A DNA stretch of 64,000 nt from contig JAIUJO010000089.1 in assembly GCA_023846275.1 (NCBI GenBank), forward strand, positions 1,318,501-1,382,500, written 5' to 3'. Each line of letters opens with the position of its first letter. The stretch's first letter is position 1. Under the pieces are notes generated by a model, which was not told where the DNA came from, did not search any database, and was given only the letters and a program-made list of their open reading frames with translations. Positions 12,201 to 23,600 of this stretch are shown in pieces. Source of the stretch: Vanilla planifolia. Lineage: Eukaryota > Streptophyta > Magnoliopsida > Asparagales > Orchidaceae. The position numbers and the translations under genes were made by a program.

Positions 12201-15200
12201 ACAAGAAACATGTCCAAAATGTATATTCATGCAAGAGAAAAACCATGACCACTTATTTAATCCTTTTTTAGTAAGTGTTATGATAGCTATTTACCATTTA
12301 TGTTGTATGAATATGCAAAGTTATCATGTTAGGTTACAATTTGCTTGATCATCTTATGCTTGATGAGTTACATGAGGTATGTATTTTTAAAATTGTAGTA
12401 TCCTTCCATGACAAACCTTTTCATGAGAACAAGGTTAAAGGGTGTAAGATTTCTAGAAATCAAGTGTTAGAGAAATAGCTCTCAAGGTGTTGGGTCACAG
12501 GGATCACTCTCAATGTCCAGATTGATTAGGATTCATCAAGCATGATTGGTATTATCATTGTTCAAGCTGAATAGGATAAAACGTAGTTCAGAGAAGGAAA
12601 AAATATTAATGAAATTTGCAAATTTATCATGTGCAAAGGGTCTTGTTCTTTGGTATAATTAACTTGCCACTCCATTATTGCTTAGTTTATGTACCATTTA
12701 GGTGCGGTGGGCAATTTCGCTAAATATAATTTTTTCTCTTTTAGGGAATTTCTCTTTGCTTATCCCTCTCTGATCTTACCTAAGTCTTATATTTAAACTT
12801 GAAGGAGCTTCCTTTTTGTAATAACTATAAATTACCTTCTTGTGATTCTTTAGCTAAAGGGAAGTAAATCATTTCTTCTTCTTGGAATTTGTAATTAGTT
12901 TCAAAACTTTTCGAACATTGCATGTTGGAATTAGTGAGTAGATAGAAGATGAGAACAACAGTTCAAAAAGTTGTGCTTGTTAATGATCCTGTTTTTAATG
13001 TTTCAATAATGTAAGTGATCACTAATTCTATCCCACAACCTCTTAAGAATGATCCTCCTTTTAAGCCATTCTTTCACATCTTTTAGTAACATTTGGAAAT
13101 ATTTTTGTCAAGGTCATTTTTATCCATTTGAAATTCTTGTTCCACTAAAGTCTACGATTCTAGCTCAAGTTTCAATTGTCTTAAATGAGCTTGTTCATTT
13201 TCTTATGATGAGCTATCCTTTTTTGACTCATTTATCTCCCTTTATTTCCATGCTAGTTAATTAATTTCTACAAGTGGGATACCTTTTGTTTGTGCCACTT
13301 CTTAATTTCCTTTTTACCTTTCTTGTGCTTGAATGTGTCCATTTAGCAAAGAGTGTGGCATGGTGTATGATGTGTCTTAGCCATTCTTCTTACATTGGCA
13401 TTGTAATTGCCCCTCTTTTAATTGGGATTTTTTTTATTTTCCCCTCTAAATGTCAAATTCCTACTTTCTGTTATGACATATCAAACACATAAATTTTTCT
13501 ATGTGAATTCGAGACACTTACGTCTTTTTTTCTTGCTTTTTGGTGCAATTAAGTGAACAATTTTTCCATCTTGCTTCATGGATGCAACATCGAAGTGGCA
13601 TTAGAAGGTATCTCGTTATTCCCAATTTCAAGTTTTTGAAAAGGATCTTTGCTTCTTCCATTGCTAGTTATGTCAAGCCTGAAATTTTTGTTGAATGCTT
13701 GCCAGATCTTAGTCAAAATTAAAATGGAAGCCCCAAATTTTACCTCCAATGTTTCCAAGAAAGCCTAAGTGAGGTGGAGCTAGAAGAAACCCAGGTGACT
13801 CAAGCATCCTTAGTATTTTTTCTTTGGGCCAATGAATTTGAGAAGCCAAAGCTTTGTTTACCATCTCATATCTTGCTAAAAAACTTTTATTACTCTTAGT
13901 TAATGAAGAAGACTTATCTATTTCCAACACATTTTGAAGCAAGAGAAGGCTTAAGGGAATTGCCAATGAGCTCACCTCAACAATGAAAAAATCTAAATAT
14001 TTTCATTAAGGGAGTAATTGATAACATCATTATCATCCATCTTAGACCATTAGTTACCTCTTCAAGAGTTTGAGAATACTCCATTGAATGTATCTCTCAA
14101 GTAATTCTTATTGCCACATTATCTTCAGTTATCATCCATGAAGTCTTTGATTACAAAAATTGTTTAAGAAGGTTAGCTAGAATAATATTATGGTAAGAAG
14201 GGAGAAAGAGAGACATAAAGTAGCTCTCTTAGGTCCTTGTTGGATGGTTAATTGGCTTTATTTAAGTGGAAGAAAGGCCTGACCAAGGGTTTGTAGAGAG
14301 CTTAACTAGCCAAAGAAAGTATCAAAGAGATTGAAAATCTATGAAAAGCTCCCAACCATGCCTCTTGTTGTCTTAATCTATGGAAAGGTGTCCAATGTTG
14401 TGTCTAGTGAAAGAACCAAGAAAATTCGAATTGAATATGATGTTCTATAATAAACTATGATAAAGCACTCTTAAATAATGAAGAGCTATCATATGAAATG
14501 AACCAAGTTATGTGTCATCATCTATGAAGATTGTGAAGCAAGGTTTGATCTGAGTAGCTTTGTGATTGGTTTATGCTTTATGTAGTTTCTATGGATTAAA
14601 GGAGGTTCAAACTCCATATTTAGTGTTGCATCACCTTGAAGGAAAACCATTTAAGACCTATCGAGACTTTTCATCTCTCTTTAGGGCCATGGAGACAAGT
14701 TTAAGTACATGTTAATATTATTTTGGTGATCTTTGGAGGGAATCAAGCATGCCTTTATAAATTAATTCTAAAATCTTTTAAGGCAAACACTTTGTCAAAT
14801 GTAATAATGAGAATATTTTATTTGCTTCCAATCTCTTTTGAGCCAAAGCATCTTTGTTATTTAGAATTTCTTAAAACCACCAACGTGTTCTCATGACTTA
14901 TTGCAAACATTGATGTGTGTTCGGTATTGTGGATATCGTAGTTTTGTTGATTCTTTTTTTGGAATGCCTTCAATAAGATATGCATTTGTTTAAGTCATGT
15001 TCTCCCCTATGTTGGTTCTCCAATCAGCTTCTTAGGAGAATAAATTTAGCTTAAAATTAGCTTTCTTTCTTCGCATATGGGAATGAAATATAAGTAGTCA
15101 TGTAGATGGAAAATTTTATGAACATGACAATATCATTATTTGTAATTTTTTATTTACATACAATAAATAAATTTCACATTATGGCTTCAACACCATCTGT

Positions 15201-16204
15201 GCATAAATTTTACTACCTAGTTTTATTCTGTCGAGATATTGTTTCATTTGATCATCAGATTCATACCAAAGAGGGTTTTATTCTCAAAATTGTTTTGGAC
15301 ATTTTAAGGCTAAATTACCACATAAATCTCCAAATCATTTTCTTTATAGTCAATGTGGGATTATTTATTTTTATACCCTTCAAACTAAAATCCTACAAAA
15401 AATTACTCTTTGTTAAGTAATTTCAATCTTGGTCATCACCAGTCAAGTACTCCTCACACTCTTTGATCCCTTGTGTTCAAATAAAGTCTTACGCCATTAG
15501 GTTTCATATGTTTAAGGAGAACTGCTTCAATTGAAGAGTTGCTACCTGAGTGCAATGATGGAAGTCGTGGCATTTCGTCAACTTATTGGACGTCTTGATT
15601 CTCCTTCATAGATTGTTTTTTTCTTTTCTTGTTGATCTTTTAGTTCCTTCCAAAGTATACTTATATTTGTTAACTTCAAAGGAGAGTAAAGGATTTGAAT
15701 TAATAGCAAAGGGAGACCATTCTCTCTCCTAGCTCAGCACATTGATATTTTTGCATGGTCTTGTTTTGATATAGTTGATGTTACTTGGGTTATGTTTTAC
15801 CAACATCTTAATGTTAAATTTGAATGCTTAAGAATATGATAGAAGAAGACACACTTAGCTAAGAAAAACAAGCCCTAGCTAAAGAGAACAAGCTTATATT
15901 CTTAAGGTTTTATTCATTGTTGTTGTGTAATACATCAAGTGGTTGGAAAAGTTTTATCTTGTCAAGAAAGGTAATGACAAATGACACATTTGTGTTGACT
16001 CTTTGTTTTATCTTATTTGGGTTGACCAAAATTTTCTTTTTTGTCAAGAATTGATGATTCAATGAGCTTGATTACAACTTTTAATCATTTAAGCTTTTTG
16101 AATGCCTTCTTTGAATGACAATAGATCAGGATTTTTGAGTTAGACAATGAAAAACATCATCTGTCATCAATTTTGAATATGTTGCTAACTGGCCATGTCA
16201 TTTT
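9212..16204. other. Long insertion or intron region without recognised exons
   Basis: This separates the kinesin stalk exons from its motor exons. The remaining stalk, the neck and the motor start (family 'NIRVFCRVRP' to 'LDGYK') should be here, but I could not find them. Short frames at 10342-10527 (-), 13049-13975 (both strands) and 15106-15420 (+, hydrophobic, 104 codons) match nothing I recognise. The downstream gypsy remnant suggests that much of it is transposon sequence. Confidence 0.5.
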
Positions 16205-17070
16205 TTTAAAAACTAAAAAGGCAACATATCAATACATGGTTAAAATAGTTTTTAGCCAATCAATGAGGAATGAATCTTGATGCATATGTTGAGGAGTTTT
16301 TAGTCAAAAGCAATCATTATTTGTCTATGTTGAGGATCTTAAAGAGAACTTTTAGGAATTATGAAAATTTTGATTGCATGTTAATCCACACAAGTGCAAT
16401 TTTGGCATCTTATCAAGCACGTGTAAAGAAAAGAAATGAAGCTAACACTAATGGCATTTGGGACTTTTTGAAAATGCATTCAACAAATACATTTTGAGAC
16501 CTATATAAGTTAGATGATCATATTGCTACATTTTGTAGAATCATAACTTGCTATGAAGTCGAGCATTAAACATTTTCAAGCCAACTAGTGGCATAATCAG
16601 ACTGTATCTTATAAAATACTATGAGAATGTGATGGAATTAAGAAGCTCATCTGTTATGTCTTTCATGTTCTTAAATTTTGAAATAATGTTATCCAACCTC
16701 CGAAGCTCTTTGACATTATTAAATCCTTTTTATTTTGTTGATTATTGAAGCAGTTCTTTTGGTTATAACCTAGTCATGAGTTTTTTTTAACAAGAATTGT
16801 GCTGGCCAACAATTTAAATGAATGTTGCACAATATGTTGAGATTATAAAAATTGACATTTTAATAGACATTTGCCTCAATGACTACTTGATCAATGAAAG
16901 CCATTAACGTATTATGGCATTTCCTAGTCTATGAAACAATTTTTCTTGGGCAAACATTGGTATTTTGTTGTGATAATTGATTGTTTCACAAAATAGATTG
17001 AAGTAAAATCCTTGGTTAAAAGAGCACAACTAAAGAACTTTAGAATGATTTTGTAATGTAGTGCAAGCTC
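16205..17070 (+). mobile_element. Ty3/gypsy (Tat/Athila-like) RT and integrase remnant
   Basis: Reverse transcriptase: from 16215 one frame reads KKATYQYMVKIVFSQ, the family block 'NAGATYQRLVNKMFK.Q'. After a frameshift near 16275 it reads LDAYVEEFLVKS, where functional elements have YVDD..VKS. Both catalytic aspartates are now glutamates. A KRNEAN motif further on matches the family's 'RGIEAN'. Integrase: at 16800 CWPTI then VAQYV matches 'YYWPTM..DAAQYV', and at 16968-17030 VVIIDCFTK, stop, IEVKSLVK matches 'VAIDYFTKWIEAEPL'. Only about 300 bp separate the two, so RNase H has been deleted. Multiple stops; non-functional. It lies within the interrupted kinesin gene. Confidence 0.78.
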
Positions 17071-18534
17071 TTGAAATAACATAGCAAACTAGATTTTAGT
17101 TCGTATACATTTTCTATGAAGTTCTAAAGTTCATTGAGGTGCTTCTTGGACAAATGATTATCATAGTAGTAAAAAATTCTATCTTCACTTTAGAGTATTC
17201 TTATCTACTCAACAATAAGTGATCTATGAGTCTACCTATCTTATGATAATTTATAGAATATACTAAATAGATCAATTAGATTACATAATCAATGTTTAAA
17301 GTGTTTATTATTATCAAAATAAGATACTATTTTTATTGTCATGGAATTCAATACTACCTTGTCATGTTAATGGGTTTTCTAATGACTTAATTGTCCCTAA
17401 ATATATTCTTGGCATTTAGCATATAGTGTTAAGAGGAGGGAGGAGAGAGAGAAAGGAGAATATTTAATTGGCTATATTTGATTTTCTCTCTTATGGTCAT
17501 TTTTTCTTTGTTTATCTCTTTATTATTTCTAAGTTCAAATCGTGAACTTGGAAAAGCTTCCTTTTTGTAGCACCCCACTGCACCTAGTAATTCTTCAACT
17601 CAAATTCTCTTTTGTTTCTTAAATTCTATAGTTAGCCTCAATAGTTTACATTCAGGATGCTAGTATAGATGGTCAAGACAGTGATTTTTAATATTGTTTG
17701 AATAAAAGTGCTTAAATCGAATGAGGCTTTATGAGAAGGTATTTTGTATTTCTAAAACCATATAAAATTTTTTAATTTTAAAGAAGCTACTATAGCTTTT
17801 GATCAAATGCATTATATATCATCCGATGCTCTAGCAAGATTAGAAAATTCATATAATCGATCTATTTTTATTGCCAACTTATTTCGTGTTACAGATCAAA
17901 ATAAAAATTGTTATTCTGTTGAATGGGTTTTTTTGCATGTTTCTTGATTTATGAACTTAATTATACTTTTGTTGTTTGTATTTATTATTTTTTGAGCGTG
18001 TTGGGGTGGGTAGGCCTTTGCTTGGAAGGAACTGAAGTATGATTGGTAGAAATAGCTTATTGAACTTGTCAAGTATATTTGTTTGTTTTACACTCTTAAA
18101 TGCTGAAATGGTAAAAAAAGGATTAAACGAAGTACCTAAGCCAAGGAGTAGTGATTTAGTAGTATTTTGTTCTTATCTAACAAATATTTTAATTTAGAGT
18201 AAATGAATCTGGAAGTTTAACTTATAGTCGGGATAAATTTTCAGTTATTTTTTTTATGTGTCTCTATTTTCTTCATTCACTTTTTCTTCAAAAACCTTTT
18301 CATATCTTATTCCTATAGTAGACATAAATATAGACATTAAAAACATTAAATGACCATGCTTACATCACTAGGTCAGCACGATTGAATTGGATGATCCAAC
18401 CAGTTGTTGAGCTAGTTGAATGCCCAGTTTGATCTTCAACATTAATTCTCTATCATTAAGAAAATGCGTATAACAAGCTTTAGCTCTCATTCATTATTCT
18501 TAACTCCTTGTTTTACTATCTCTTCTCTAAAAAG
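17071..18534. other. Non-coding DNA before the kinesin motor exons
   Basis: AT-rich, no convincing exon. A phrase DALARLENS near 17826 resembles the gypsy RNase H 'ADALARLAS' block but is too short to call alone. Confidence 0.45.
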
Positions 18535-20146
18535 GTTTGTATCTTTGTTTATGGACAAACTGGTTCTGCTAAAACTTATACCATGATGGGCAAGCCTGAA
18601 GCCCCTGAGCAGAAAGGATTAATACCACGTTCCTTGGAGCAAATCTTTGAGACTAGCCAATCACTACAATGCCAGGGTTGGACTTACAAAATAAAGGTGT
18701 GAATGTCAATTTACATGAAAACGTAAATTGTGCTCAATCTTTCCTGCTTTCAAACCAGGCTTTTCATCTTTTATAGGCATCAATGTTAGAGATCCATAAT
18801 GAAACAATTCGTGATTTGTTATCACCCAATCGTAGCACAAGCAGTTGTTTAACTCTTCTTAACAAGCAATATACCATCAAGCACGATTCAGCTGGTAATA
18901 CATTTGTGCCAAACCTTACTGTTGTCAATGTGTGTAGCATAAAGGAAATTTCCTTTCTGCTTGATCAAGCTGCAAGGAACAGGTAATTGAAATCAGCATA
19001 GACATAGTAAATTGGAGCATGCTTTCATCTTTTATTTTCATGTTTCTTGTGGACAACTGAATACATCATGTGTATTCAGTTCCCAAATGTTCCATATTCT
19101 TGGGTACGAAGCTTTGTTTTGTTTGCAAGCATGCATTCATCTTCTATTTTCTGGTTTCTGGTGGCTAACTGAATACAACATGTGTATGCTTTCATTTCAT
19201 GTTCCATATTCTGGGATACCTTGCTGTGTTCTGATTGCATGCTTTTAAACGTATGATTCTGTATTAGCATTTTTTCACTTTTGGATCATTCTTCTCTTTC
19301 CCAACCTGACTAGCCACAAGGCTATCATCGCAAGAGATTGGAACTAATGATTCAAGTTTTACTTTGTTCATTAGGTTAGTTGGCAAGACTCAGATGAATG
19401 AACAATCATCAAGAAGCCATTTTGTTTTAACCTTAAGAATATTTGGGGTGAATGTTATGAGTGGTGGCTATTCCTTGTTCCTTTGAGCCATTAAGCTTGT
19501 TACCTAAGAAATTTGTTGACTGACTCTTTCATTGTAGGCCATGGAACAACATGTTCAACGTGTTTTGAACCTGATAGATCTTATCGGAAGCGAGCATCTT
19601 GTTAAAAGTGGCTCGACCGGAGATCGTCTAAAGGAAAACTAGGCAAGAATTGCTTCTCAATTACACTGAAAAATTCTTATTTTAGATGCATATGAAGAAA
19701 TTCATTTTGTCCTTGAAACAAGTAATTAACAAAAGCTTGTCTTCACTGAGCGATGCTATATTTGCAATTGCCAAGAAGGAGGATCATGTTCCTTATGGAA
19801 ACTCAAAATTGGCATTCCTTCTATAGGTACATGGCCATTGGATTCTTTCAATGCTTAGTATATTGTAGTGTGTATAATTTCATTACATTAGTTTTAAAAA
19901 CATTCTCAAAAAAGCTATTTGTTTACTAAAAAATTAAATTTTCAACTTTTACCATCTTCATTCTCATCATACTCTATAATCTCTTGGTGTTTAAAGCCTT
20001 GTCTTGGGGTTGATTAAAAAACGTTGATGTTTGTTAACATCTCTCTGGAGGTTTCATCGGCCAGTGAATCGATATGTTCGCTCTGATTTGCTGCTCGTGT
20101 CAATGCCTTTGAGATTGCGGTTCCTTGCTGTCAAACCCAGATGTGA
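18535..20146 (+). pseudogene. Kinesin-14 (ATK/KATA type) pseudogene, motor-domain exons
   Basis: Six exons of the C-terminal kinesin motor. A, 18535-18696: [19 protein letters not shown], with the P-loop GQTGSGKT changed to GSAKT, then [13 protein letters not shown], 18777-18982: SMLEIHNETIRDLLS and QYTIKHD. C, 19375-about 19453: [20 protein letters not shown], switch I intact. D, 19538-19642: [11 protein letters not shown], switch II DLAGSE changed to DLIGSE, then GSTGDRLKE, with a stop at 19640. E, about 19723-19826: [20 protein letters not shown] and HVPYGNSKL, with its last codon now TAG where the family has Gln. F, 19997-20146: KTLMFVNIS, FAARVNAFEI and QTQM, with stops at 20015 and 20084. 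All introns lie at plausible GT/AG sites except D, which ends AG|GC. It continues the gene begun at 7873. Motif order matches ATK1-type kinesins throughout; dead as written. Confidence 0.9.
19016..19243. repeat. Two-copy tandem duplication in a kinesin intron
   Basis: Two diverged copies with a 112 bp period, beginning AGCATGC.TTCATCTT at 19016 and 19128 and each containing GTTCCATATTCT. They lie between motor exons B and C, which lengthens that intron. Short frames on both strands here are by-products of the repeat. Confidence 0.8.
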
Positions 20147-20162
20147 CCACTGGATTCCCGTT

Positions 20163-20636
20163 GAAACAATGGTTGAGTGATTAAAGTACATTTGCAAGAG
20201 GGTTTCTAAAATAGCAACTGAAGCAATGCATTTTTTGTTGCCCCAAGACATTATAACAATTTGGTTGAGTGATTAAAGTACATTTGTCCACGAGGGTTTC
20301 TAAAACAGCAACTGAGTGCATTTTTCGTTGGCCCAAGCCATTAAAACAATTTGGTTGAGTGAGTAAAGTACATTTGTGCATAAGGGTTTCTAAAACAGCA
20401 ATTGAAGCAATGCATTTTTTGTTGGTCCATGCCATTAAGACAATTTGGTTGAGTGATTAAAGTACATTTGTCCACGAGGGTTTCTAAAACAACAACTGAA
20501 GCAATGCATTTTTTGTTGGCCCAAGCCATTAAAACAATTTGGTTGAGTGATTAAAGTACATTTGTCCATGAGCGTTCCTAAAATAGCAACTGAAGCAATG
20601 CATTTTTTGTTGCCCCAAGCAATTAAAAAAATTTGT
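20163..20636. repeat. Minisatellite, five units of about 93 bp
   Basis: Units begin GGTTGAGTGA (unit 3 GGTTGAGTGAGT) at 20171, 20263, 20353, 20447 and 20541, giving periods of 92, 90, 94 and 94 bp. Each contains AAAGTACATTTG, a GGGTTTCTAAAA-like block, and AGCAATGCATTTTTTGTTG. The array starts within 20 bp of the final kinesin stop. Overlapping minus-strand frames of 60-85 codons are the repeat read as protein, not genes. Confidence 0.92.
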
Positions 20637-23600
20637 TGTTGGCAAAATGTATTTTGCAGCTGATGGATTTGATCATTGCTTCCTCTTCCATTGCCATAAT
20701 ATTCATGTCAGATGTAATAATTTGTTCGACATTTGATTGATCTACTACTTTGTGATCTTCGTGTGTGGTATTGGGTGATGAACTATCTTCCTTTTCATCA
20801 CCCATTGTTTTGAAAACTAAGCATTCATCTTCTTTTGCTAAATAGCTGTTGAAGTTGTGCATAGCATTATATTTTATGCCTTTGATATTTTTCTGTACCC
20901 TTGGCAAAGAGAACCATTATCAATCTAACTTGTGCCCTTATAAATTATATGTTATTAAAAAATATGACCTAGTGAGGTTGTTTTAATTTTTAAAGTGCTT
21001 TTATTAATTAGATGGCAGAGTTGTAATTATATAGAGTCCTTTATGTCCTAAATTGCATGAAATGGCATGTTTTTTCTTGTATTGCCAATATATATTACTA
21101 TATGTTGCTAGAATTTTAGTATTATCCCTAGTATCAACCAAAAAAGGAAGCTTTCAACTAAAATCGGGAACAGAATTCCGTGTTATAATCTGATTATGAT
21201 CAATCTTAGCTTCAGTACATGCACATGTATGAGGATGCATACATTGGCATATGTATACTAGTATTTTTGAGAAAGTACTTTGCAGTGTTACATTCTATAA
21301 TATATTTTGTCTTATTTACCGTACTTGTATGGATCAAAATATCAGGTATCAATTTACCATAGTGCAAGAACTTAATTTTAAAAGAAAAGGACAACATGAG
21401 TCCTGTTATTCTCACAAAATGTGCTCTTAGTGTGACAGTTTTTATTCATAAAAAACCTTCCAATTTTCTTGATTGAGGAAGCGGCCAAATTGGAAAATCG
21501 TTGTCATGATTTAACTGAGTTTGCTATAAACTTCGATGCCTTAAAAATATATTTGTTCCTAAACATGGATTACAACCTCTAGTGACAAGCAAGCATTACA
21601 TTGACTTCAAATTAGCCATAATAAAAAAAAATATAGGAGAGTTAAAATATATTTTTGAATAACAAGTTTTGGACAAATGGGTATATTTATGATGGCATGC
21701 ATTTGCTAAGCAACAAAAAATGGAATTTTTAGTAATATAAAGAGGCTGTATATGCCATACACAAGTATCATTAAATAGAGATGAAATGATCAACTCTGTT
21801 AACATTTTGATTGAACTTATTTTTTGGACAAATGTTTCCAATAAAACCAAGAGAATTACTAAAATAACCTAAAATCATTCAACTTGATCTTAGAAAACTA
21901 AGAAATCAAGTAACAAAACACAAAATATATGCCAAATACTTATAGCATTTATCTACATTGCTCAAAAGCCAATGATTCTTAATACATCTATTTTGATGTG
22001 ACCAATTAAGTGGGAAATATTATAAGGTATGCTTTAATCTTTTTCTCTTAATAAGTTTTGAAACAAATGATTTAGCCTTAAATCATCTATTTTGCACCAT
22101 TTATTTTCTTAAGAGAATTTGAGGAATTTGCCCCCATTTGAACTTGAACCTTTAGTTCATACGAGAGTTATTAGCACATAAATTACATACCAGGAAATTT
22201 TTATTCGAAACACATTCTAGATATAGATATGGAATGGAAAGGGGAAAAGGGCATATTTGATTCAAATTCATACTAAGAGGAGCTCATTTGTCAAATCAAA
22301 AGCATAACATTCACTCGTTTGTGAGTGTATGTAGTACAACTATATTCATAAAATGTTGTGTTTGATATTTTAGAAGAAATTTCTCTTCGAAAAATATTGA
22401 TCATGAAATGAACTCTATCCTAACAATTGTCTTGAGATGTACATTACAAAAAAAGGTAATATCTCTTGGAATATCAATCAGTGGATGGCCATTTTAGTAT
22501 TTAATAAAGAGCATACTTCAAAGCATAAATTAAAATAATTTAGAGATCTAAATATATAAGGATGTCACAAGAGATGTTAAAGATTCAAATGGAAAATGTA
22601 GAAACAAAAGTGATAATAAATTAAACATATAAATCTATTAGTAATATATTGGATAATTTCTTTAGCTAAATAAACCTTAAATTATTGATCCATTCATTCA
22701 TTAGATGAAGAAGGTAGTGCTTCAAAAATTTTGGAATGTGAAGACTGAGATGCATATAGAGGGGTTGATCCATTTATTCTTTAGGTGAAGAAGGTAGTGT
22801 TTAAAAAATTTTGGAATGTGAAGACTGAGATGCATATAGTGTGGCAGACTTTGTTAGTGATGGCATGGTTATGGATGCAATTTTTATGGTCTACTAATGA
22901 TGAAATAATTGTAAAAATTTGAGGATAACAAATGGATGATAGAACGTAAAAAAGCCTGAAACTTTGTAGCATGGACAAATGCTTGATTCACATCATTTGA
23001 GAGATGTTGGCTCAATGCTGGTTGGCCCCTATTGAATATTAAACAATTTAATGAAAAATAAGTTTGCAGAGTGTTGTTAAGTGTTGTTGAAATGCTGTGT
23101 TTAATGATTTGTTGTTCAGAAATACTTATTTTGAATTTTTCCAAAACATCTTTGTTTATTAGTTTAAAAAAAAGAAAACTTTGACTTACTTTGTGAGAAT
23201 AAAAGATCTTTTTTGAACTATTAAAATAATAAAATGAAAAAAGATAGTGATATCACGTCTTATAAATAAATATAATTAGTTTAGTTATTTTGCATGACCT
23301 AAAATAAGTATTTTTATGATTAAAAGTACAAAATTCATGCAATCAAACCAAACCTCGATCTTATACTATCATGTGGAGTATTATTGTTTATAAACTCATT
23401 AGTTATGAATGGATAATACATGAAAAAATTATTCTGTATTACCTGGAAAAAATTGTTAATGACTTTATGCATATACTTAAAATAAATGTAACAATATTGT
23501 AATATTCACGTAATGATTGATTATCCTCAACTTTATCAAATTATTATATGAATATATTTACATAAATATTTTTTTATATTTTTTTGAAAAATTAAATCAT

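Noticed and set aside
15106-15420. 104-codon hydrophobic frame inside the kinesin gap
   Set aside because: No family similarity, AT-driven Phe/Ile content, no exon signals.
17815-17850. DALARLENS phrase resembling gypsy RNase H
   Set aside because: Too short, downstream of the integrase where RNase H should not be, and no supporting blocks.
20054-20529. Three minus-strand frames with repeated KKCIAS..VLETL motifs
   Set aside because: They are the 93 bp minisatellite translated; unit lengths are not all multiples of three and the frame drifts.
20163-20636. Possible CRISPR-like array
   Set aside because: Whole units repeat without unique spacers, and this is plant nuclear DNA.
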